Below are positions 5,858 through 10,514 of a stretch of 10,514 nucleotides of DNA, in pieces. The number at the start of each line of letters is the position of its first letter. Position 1 is the stretch's first letter. Position numbers and translations under genes: made by a program. The stretch covers positions 1 through 10,514 of the forward strand of contig JANWKW010000019.1 of assembly GCA_025451135.1 (NCBI GenBank). Direction: 5' to 3'. The notes beneath the pieces are model-generated. The model saw only the letters and a program-made list of their open reading frames with translations, was not told the origin of the DNA and did not search any database. The stretch comes from Vulcanimicrobiia bacterium (GTDB lineage Bacteria > Vulcanimicrobiota > Vulcanimicrobiia > Vulcanimicrobiales > Vulcanimicrobiaceae).

Positions 5858-6996
5858 CGCAATGCGACCGTCTCGTGGGCGTAGTCGGGATACTTCTCGA
5901 CGATGACCTTCTCGATCTCGAGGCGCAGGGCGTCGAGCAGTTCGGCTTCGGGGAACGTGCCGACCAGCTCGCCCGCGCGATAGATCGCGCCCTTGCCCTT
6001 GCCGCCGGCGACGCCGACGTCGGCCATCTTGGATTCGCCCGGACCGTTGACCACGCAGCCCATGACCGCCACCTTGACCGGCGCGGTGTATTCCTTCGCG
6101 ATCTTCTCGACTTGCTCGCCGAGCGCGAGCACCGAGATCTCGGCGCGGCCGCACGACGGACAGGCGGTGATCTCGAAGCCCTTCTCGCGCAATCCGAGCG
6201 ATTTGAGGATGCCCCAGCAGACCGGGACCTCTTCGACCGGATCGGCGGCGAGCGAGACGCGGATGGTGTCGCCGATGCCTTCGAACAACAGGATACCGAG
6301 GCCGATCGACGATTTGATCGTGCCGTCGCGCAGCATGCCCGCCTCGGTGATGCCGAGGTGGAGCGGATAGGGCGTGCCGCGATCGCGCAGGCGCTTGTCC
6401 ATCAGGCGATAGGCGGCGACCGTCATCATCACGTCGTGGGCCTTGAGCGAGATCACGATGTCGCGGTGATCGAGGCCTTCGAGGATCTCGACGTGGCGCA
6501 TGGCCGATTCGACCATCGCGGCGGGCGAGAGTCCGAGCGTCTTCTCGAGGTCCGGCGCGAGCGAACCGAGATTGACGCCGATGCGGATCGGGATGCCCTT
6601 GGCCTTGGCCGCGGCGACGACTTCCTGCGTCTTCGCGACGTCGCGGATGTTGCCGGGGTTCAAGCGGAGCTTGGCGACGCCGGCGTCGATCGCGGCCAGC
6701 GCCATCTTGTGGTCGAAGTGGATGTCGGCGACGATCGGCACCGGCGAGCGGCTCACGATAGCCGGCATCCCGGCCGCGTCGGGCGCGTCTTTGACGGTCA
6801 CCCGGACGACTTCACAGCCTTCCATCGCGAGCGCGTAGATCTGGGCGAGCGTCGCGTCCGCGTCGGCCGTATCGGTCGTGGTCATGGACTGCACGACGAC
6901 CGGATGGCCGCCGCCGATCCAGACGCTCTTGGCGTCGCTCTTGCCGGTCTTGTTCTGCAAGAAGACCGGACGGCTCTCGCGGCGGACGCTGATCAA
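5854..6996 (-). CDS. ispG: 4-hydroxy-3-methylbut-2-enyl diphosphate synthase (flavodoxin/ferredoxin)
   Basis: A 380-residue cytosolic enzyme of the MEP pathway. It converts MEcPP to HMBPP by a reductive step at a [4Fe-4S] cluster. The N-terminal barrel shows GGGHPVVVQSMTTTDTAD (28-45), VPIVADIHFD (86-95) and KLRLNPGNI (109-117). The C-terminal iron-sulphur domain shows TACPSCGR with Cys279 and Cys282, and MGCVVNGPGE with Cys314 and Glu321. These are the expected cluster ligands. Length fits the bacterial two-domain form, without the plant-type insert. The start is a TTG at 6994-6996, overlapping the rseP stop as TTGA. It is supported by a GGAGG motif nine bases upstream and by the family-like N-terminus SVRRESRPV. 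No ATG occurs in frame until residue 38, which would delete conserved sequence. It is coupled to rseP upstream and to the stalk-domain gene downstream. Confidence 0.97.
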   Translation of the reverse strand: MISVRRESRPVFLQNKTGKSDAKSVWIGGGHPVVVQSMTTTDTADADATLAQIYALAMEGCEVVRVTVKDAPDAAGMPAIVSRSPVPIVADIHFDHKMALAAIDAGVAKLRLNPGNIRDVAKTQEVVAAAKAKGIPIRIGVNLGSLAPDLEKTLGLSPAAMVESAMRHVEILEGLDHRDIVISLKAHDVMMTVAAYRLMDKRLRDRGTPYPLHLGITEAGMLRDGTIKSSIGLGILLFEGIGDTIRVSLAADPVEEVPVCWGILKSLGLREKGFEITACPSCGRAEISVLALGEQVEKIAKEYTAPVKVAVMGCVVNGPGESKMADVGVAGGKGKGAIYRAGELVGTFPEAELLDALRLEIEKVIVEKYPDYAHETVALR

Positions 6997-8126
6997 TTCA
7001 GCGCGCCTCCGCCGTTGACGATACGCAGGATGTCGTGCGCCGCGATCACCAGCATCAGGATCATCAGCGCCGCAAACCCGGCGATGTGCACGAACGCCTC
7101 GTGTTCGGGATCGACCGGTTTGCGGCGGAGCATCTCGGCCACGATGAAGGCCGCGCGGCCGCCGTCCAGCGCAGGGAGCGGGAGCAGGTTGAAGACGCCG
7201 AGCGCGATCGAGATCAGCGCGGCGAACCGGAAGTAGACGCCCCAGCCGAGGTCTTGGATCGTGCCGGCCGTCTGGCCCATCCCGATCGGTCCGCGGATCT
7301 GGCCGACGTACTGCGTGAAGTGGGTCGCGATCGCGATCAGGCTCGAGACCTCCTGATCGACGACGTCGACGTACTCGCCGCCGGCCGCCGCGAACGCCTG
7401 GAAGAAGCCGACGCGTTCGAACGACGAGACCGGACTGAACCCGATGCAGCCCTTATCGGAGCCGACGGCGGCCGGACACGCGGCCGGCGTGATGGTGGCG
7501 GTCGCGGGCGATCCGGCGCGCGTATAGACGATCGCGAGCGGCTTGCCGAGCGAGCCGTGGATGGTCTCGATCATGGCGTTGCCGGTCGGAATCGCCTTGC
7601 CGTCGATGCTGACGATCTTATCGCCGGGTTGGAGGCCGGCTTTCATCGCCGGCGATCCGTCCGTGATCGGCCCGATCGTGGTGCCGGCGTTGGGGGTCAT
7701 CTGTCCGAATGCGAGGACCGCGACCAACAGGATCAGGTAGGCGAGGATGAAGTTCGCGATCGGACCGGCGACCACGATGGCCAGTCTTTTGCCCGTCGAC
7801 TTGGATTGGAAGTTGCCGTCGGTCCGGACGCCGGTCTCGAGGAACTCGCGGCGCTGCTCGGCCTCGGAGGTCTTGTTGTCCTCGCCTTCCATCGCGCAGT
7901 AGCCGCCGATCGGCAGCGCGCGCAGCGAGTAGAGCGTCCCGCTGCGCGGGCTCGTCCAGCCGTAGACCTTGGGTCCCATGCCGACCGCGAACTCGTTCAC
8001 GCGCACGCCGTTGCGGCGCGCGACGATGAAGTGTCCGTACTCGTGCAGCACGACCAGGATGGAGAGCGTCAGCAAGAAGATCAGGATCTTCCCGACCGAC
8101 GCCAGCGTGATGAGCCCTAGGAGCAT
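6993..8126 (-). CDS. rseP: RIP metalloprotease RseP (site-2 protease family)
   Basis: A 377-residue zinc-dependent intramembrane protease. The first helix contains HEYGH (His28, Glu29, His32), the metal-binding motif. LPIGGYCAMEGED (71-83) matches the conserved membrane-associated region. One PDZ domain follows, around residues 148-212 (AGLQPGDKIVSIDGKAIP). The last third has NLLPLPALDGGR with Asp321 as the third metal ligand, then two more hydrophobic helices. Known relatives cleave anti-sigma factors or remnant signal peptides in the membrane. A single PDZ fits the shorter Gram-positive/cyanobacterial type rather than the two-PDZ E. coli type. A stretch after the PDZ core holds two cysteines (Cys217, Cys227) that could pair outside the cytoplasm. 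The ATG overlaps the dxr stop by 10 bases, and AAGAGG (8131-8136) lies four bases upstream. Confidence 0.95.
   Translation of the reverse strand: MLLGLITLASVGKILIFLLTLSILVVLHEYGHFIVARRNGVRVNEFAVGMGPKVYGWTSPRSGTLYSLRALPIGGYCAMEGEDNKTSEAEQRREFLETGVRTDGNFQSKSTGKRLAIVVAGPIANFILAYLILLVAVLAFGQMTPNAGTTIGPITDGSPAMKAGLQPGDKIVSIDGKAIPTGNAMIETIHGSLGKPLAIVYTRAGSPATATITPAACPAAVGSDKGCIGFSPVSSFERVGFFQAFAAAGGEYVDVVDQEVSSLIAIATHFTQYVGQIRGPIGMGQTAGTIQDLGWGVYFRFAALISIALGVFNLLPLPALDGGRAAFIVAEMLRRKPVDPEHEAFVHIAGFAALMILMLVIAAHDILRIVNGGGALN
7006..7010 (-). promoter_or_regulatory. Ribosome binding site deciding the ispG TTG start
   Basis: GGAGG on the minus strand, nine bases upstream of the TTG at 6996. It lies inside the last codons of rseP. 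It is the clearest Shine-Dalgarno motif in the operon and justifies a rare start codon. Confidence 0.65.
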
Positions 8127-9256
8127 ACTACCTCTTCCAGTGCGTGGGCCGCCCGCACGCGAGCGTCCCGGTCCGCCGCGCGGACCCCCTCTACTGTTAC
8201 GTCGGCCGCGGGCGTTCCGCGCAAGACTTTTTCGCTGAGTGCCGGGATCTGTCCGAACCGCAGCCGCCCCTGGACGAAGGCTGACACGGCAACCTCGTTG
8301 GCGGCTGAGAGGACGGCCGGCGCCGTCCCGCCCGCCTCGAGCGCCTCGTAGGCCAGCCGCAGGCACGGGAACCGCTCGAGATCCGGCCGTTCGAATTCGT
8401 AACGCAGGGCGGCCGCATCCGGTTTCGCTCCGAGGGCGGTCAGGGCGTCGGCCGCGGCGTCGCAAGCGGGCAAGCGGTCCGGCCAGGCGAGCGCATATCC
8501 GATGGGCACGCGCATGTCCGGAGCGCAGAGCTGCGCCTTGACGCTCCCGTCGGTGAAGACGGCGAAGGCGTGGGCGATCGACTGGGGGTGGACGACCACC
8601 GCGATGCGCGAGCCGGGCAAGCCGAACAACCGGCTGGCCTCGATCACCTCGAGACCCTTGTTCATCAGGCTCGCCGAGTCGACCGTGTTCTTGGTGCCCA
8701 TCTGCCAGGTCGGGTGGGCGAGCGCTTGCTCGACGGTCGCTTCGGCGATCTCTTGGGCGGTCCGGCGCAAGAACGGGCCGCCGGACGCGGTCAGGACGAT
8801 CTGGGCCACGCGCGCGCGATCCTCGCCGGCCAAGCATTGGAAGACGGCGCTGTGCTCGCTATCGACCGGCAGCAGCTGCGAACCGCTGCGGGCGGCCGCG
8901 GCGACCAGCAATTCGCCGGCCGCGACGATCAGCTCTTTGTTGGCGACGGCGATATCGATGCCGCGTTCGACCCCCGCGAAGACCGCGTCGAACGCGACGA
9001 AGCCGTCGGTGGCGGCGAGCACGATATCGGCGCGCGTCTCGAGCGCGACCCGACGAAGGCCGTCGGGGCCGTCGCCGGCATCGGTCGCGACGGCGGGGCC
9101 GAACCGCGCGACTTGCTCGCGCAGCAGCGCCGCGTTGCGCCCGGCCGCGAGCCCGACCACCTCGAAGCGGTCGGGATGGCGCGCGATCACGTCGAGGGCT
9201 TGCGTGCCGATCGAACCGGTCGAACCGAGGATGGCGACCCGCCGGCGCGCGCTCAC
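8117..9256 (-). CDS. dxr: 1-deoxy-D-xylulose-5-phosphate reductoisomerase
   Basis: A 379-residue cytosolic enzyme that rearranges and reduces DXP to MEP using NADPH and a divalent metal; it is the second MEP-pathway step. The N-terminal nucleotide-binding motif is VAILGSTGSIGTQALDVI (7-24). VANKELIVAAGE (104-115) follows. Metal ligands appear in LPVDSEHSA (Asp132, Glu134) and MNKGLEVIEA (Glu203). TASGGPF (156-162) and HPQSIAH (223-229) are also present. The C-terminal helical domain is complete and ends in ALEEVVCS. The start is a GTG at 9254-9256, overlapping the cdsA stop as GTGA. It gives the standard short lead before the nucleotide-binding strand. No strong Shine-Dalgarno motif is seen, which fits translational coupling. 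The 3' end overlaps rseP by 10 bases. Confidence 0.97.
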   Translation of the reverse strand: MSARRRVAILGSTGSIGTQALDVIARHPDRFEVVGLAAGRNAALLREQVARFGPAVATDAGDGPDGLRRVALETRADIVLAATDGFVAFDAVFAGVERGIDIAVANKELIVAAGELLVAAAARSGSQLLPVDSEHSAVFQCLAGEDRARVAQIVLTASGGPFLRRTAQEIAEATVEQALAHPTWQMGTKNTVDSASLMNKGLEVIEASRLFGLPGSRIAVVVHPQSIAHAFAVFTDGSVKAQLCAPDMRVPIGYALAWPDRLPACDAAADALTALGAKPDAAALRYEFERPDLERFPCLRLAYEALEAGGTAPAVLSAANEVAVSAFVQGRLRFGQIPALSEKVLRGTPAADVTVEGVRAADRDARVRAAHALEEVVCS

Positions 9257-10110
9257 TGCACCGCCAAGACGCCCAGCAGATGGAGCGCCCCGAAGAACGC
9301 CATCCCGCCGAACAGATAGGAATCGAATCGGTCGAGCACGCCGCCGTGACCCTGGATCATCGTGCCCGTGTCCTTCACGCCGGCGTCGCGTTTGAGCGCG
9401 GACTCGACCAGATCGCCGGCTTGCGCGGCGACGGCGGTGAACAGGCCGAGCAGCGCGCCTTGCCACAGCGCCAGATGCATCTGCGGCCAACTCGCGATCG
9501 CGGTGCCCAAGGCCGCCACCAGGATCAGCGCGCCCGCCGAACCTTCGACCGTCTTCTTCGGCGAGATGCGCGTGAGGCGATGGCGCCCGAACAACGTCCC
9601 GACCACCATGCCGAGCACGTCGGTCATCGCGATCAAGACGATGGCCATCAGCGCGAGCAGCAGCCCCGAGTTCCCGGGCAGTTCGCGGATGAAGACGAAG
9701 TAGCTGAGCGATTTGCCGATGTAGAGGACCGCGAGCAGCGTGTAGGCGGTCCGAGCGAAGTAGCCCATCTGCTCGCCGTACATGCCGATCCAGAACGTCG
9801 CGATCACGATCGCGGCCAGCAGAACGCCCTCCCACTTGTGGAGCAGGCCGAGTCCGGCCAGCACGACGTAGGCGGCCACGCCCACGACGGCGATCGGGTA
9901 CTCGAGCGGCTGGCCCTTGATCGCGCACAGCGCGTTGAGCTCGTAGATGCACGCCAGACCGATGGCCAGCAGCAGCAGGTAGAACGTCCACGGGTTGAAG
10001 ACGGTCGCCAGACCGAAGACCGCAAGGATCAGACCGACGACGATGCGCCGCGTCGTGATCGGGTTGCCGCGCACGCCCTCGAGCGCGGGGTTCGCGACCT
10101 CCTGGCTCAC
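9253..10110 (-). CDS. cdsA: Phosphatidate cytidylyltransferase
   Basis: A 285-residue membrane enzyme that joins CTP and phosphatidic acid into CDP-diacylglycerol, the precursor of anionic phospholipids and phosphatidylethanolamine. About eight hydrophobic segments are visible. The C-terminal half has SPKKTVEGSAGA (183-194) followed by the family signature from Ser237 to Asp263, including KRDAGVKD and GHGGVLDRFD. Asp164 in the AMTDVLG segment is also typical. Length is normal for the family. The start is a GTG at 10108-10110, overlapping the uppS stop as GTGA; the upstream bases give only a weak ribosome binding site. The uppS-cdsA-dxr order is common in many bacteria and supports the assignment. 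Confidence 0.96.
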   Translation of the reverse strand: MSQEVANPALEGVRGNPITTRRIVVGLILAVFGLATVFNPWTFYLLLLAIGLACIYELNALCAIKGQPLEYPIAVVGVAAYVVLAGLGLLHKWEGVLLAAIVIATFWIGMYGEQMGYFARTAYTLLAVLYIGKSLSYFVFIRELPGNSGLLLALMAIVLIAMTDVLGMVVGTLFGRHRLTRISPKKTVEGSAGALILVAALGTAIASWPQMHLALWQGALLGLFTAVAAQAGDLVESALKRDAGVKDTGTMIQGHGGVLDRFDSYLFGGMAFFGALHLLGVLAVQ

Positions 10111-10514
10111 GTTCCGAACCGGCGCAGCCGGCTCCGGAACTCGCCGAGCGCGCGGCCGAACTCTTCCCTGCCGAAATCCGGCCAGTAGACGTCGCTCATC
10201 ACGAGTTCGGTATAGGCGGCCTGATAGAGCAGGAAGTTCGAGAGGCGGTGCTCGCCGCCCGGACGGATCAGCAGGTCCGGATCGGGCAGGTCGGCGGTGA
10301 ACAGATACGACGCGATCTTGGCCTCGTCGACGTCGTCGGGCGCGAGCGTCCCGGCTTTTACGTCGCGCGCGATCGCCTGGACGGCGCGCTCGAGCTCGAG
10401 GCGCGAACTGTAGTTGACCGCCAGGTTCAGCTGCACGCCCGTATTGCCGGCGGTCGCGTCCTGCAGCGAGCGCAGCGCCTCGCGCGAGCGCTCCGGCAGT
10501 TCTTCCCAGGCGCC
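10107..10514 (-). CDS. uppS: Isoprenyl transferase (undecaprenyl diphosphate synthase), C-terminal part
   Basis: The window edge cuts this gene, leaving 135 C-terminal residues that run open to base 10514. The peptide includes DATAGNTG, LNLAVNYSSRLE, LPDPDLLIRPGGEHRLSNF and SDVYWPDFGREEF, all conserved in cis-prenyl transferases. The enzyme condenses isopentenyl diphosphate onto farnesyl diphosphate to make the C55 carrier used in peptidoglycan synthesis. The arginine, glutamate, second arginine and SNF of the substrate-binding motif are kept. The residue after the first arginine is proline, where threonine is more usual (RPGGE versus RTSGE/RTGGE). An internal GTG at 10434-10436 should not be taken as the start, because conserved sequence continues upstream. 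It is the first gene of the operon visible here; the promoter lies outside the window. Confidence 0.95.
   Translation of the reverse strand, partial: GAWEELPERSREALRSLQDATAGNTGVQLNLAVNYSSRLELERAVQAIARDVKAGTLAPDDVDEAKIASYLFTADLPDPDLLIRPGGEHRLSNFLLYQAAYTELVMSDVYWPDFGREEFGRALGEFRSRLRRFGT

Overview
This is a GC-rich bacterial window holding ten recognisable intact or edge-cut genes and one damaged gene, packed tightly on both strands. The sequence does not name the organism. High GC, an isoprenoid/envelope operon in the order uppS-cdsA-dxr-rseP-ispG, a single-PDZ RseP and a copper-amine-oxidase-N-type (stalk) domain protein beside ispG are compatible with a member of the Terrabacteria side of the tree, for example Ca. 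Eremiobacterota/Vulcanimicrobiota, Armatimonadota or Chloroflexota. That placement is an inference of low confidence.

Layout. Positions 1-194 (+) hold the 3' end of a nitroreductase-like gene that changes frame and seems to lack its glycine-rich segment. Positions 179-2815 (-) hold three same-strand genes: a NUDIX hydrolase, an erythromycin-esterase-family protein and an alpha/beta hydrolase of the dienelactone hydrolase type. The last two are separated by one base. The NUDIX gene is divergent from a + strand pair, 49 bases away: an APC-family amino acid permease (2865-4373) and a membrane protein of unknown family (4380-5189) that starts two codons after the permease stop and in the same frame. 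Positions 5190-5383 lie between converging genes and contain a 169-bp element with 33-bp inverted arms (32 of 33 paired). From 10514 down to 5384 (-) runs one continuous operon: uppS (cut by the window edge), cdsA, dxr, rseP, ispG and a small secreted or anchored stalk-domain protein. Every junction in it is an overlap of 4 or 10 bases.

How the genes work together. Dxr and IspG are two steps of the MEP pathway that makes isoprenoid precursors. UppS uses those precursors for the undecaprenyl carrier of cell wall synthesis. CdsA makes CDP-diacylglycerol for phospholipids. RseP is an intramembrane protease. The operon therefore couples lipid-carrier, phospholipid and envelope-stress functions. 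The stalk-domain gene at its end is probably envelope-related but has no proven role. The NUDIX/esterase/hydrolase group looks like an accessory housecleaning or stress set.

I see no CRISPR array, tRNA, rRNA, transposase, phage gene or defence system. The features least explained by known families are the 169-bp inverted-repeat element, the unknown membrane protein, and the stalk protein coupled to ispG.
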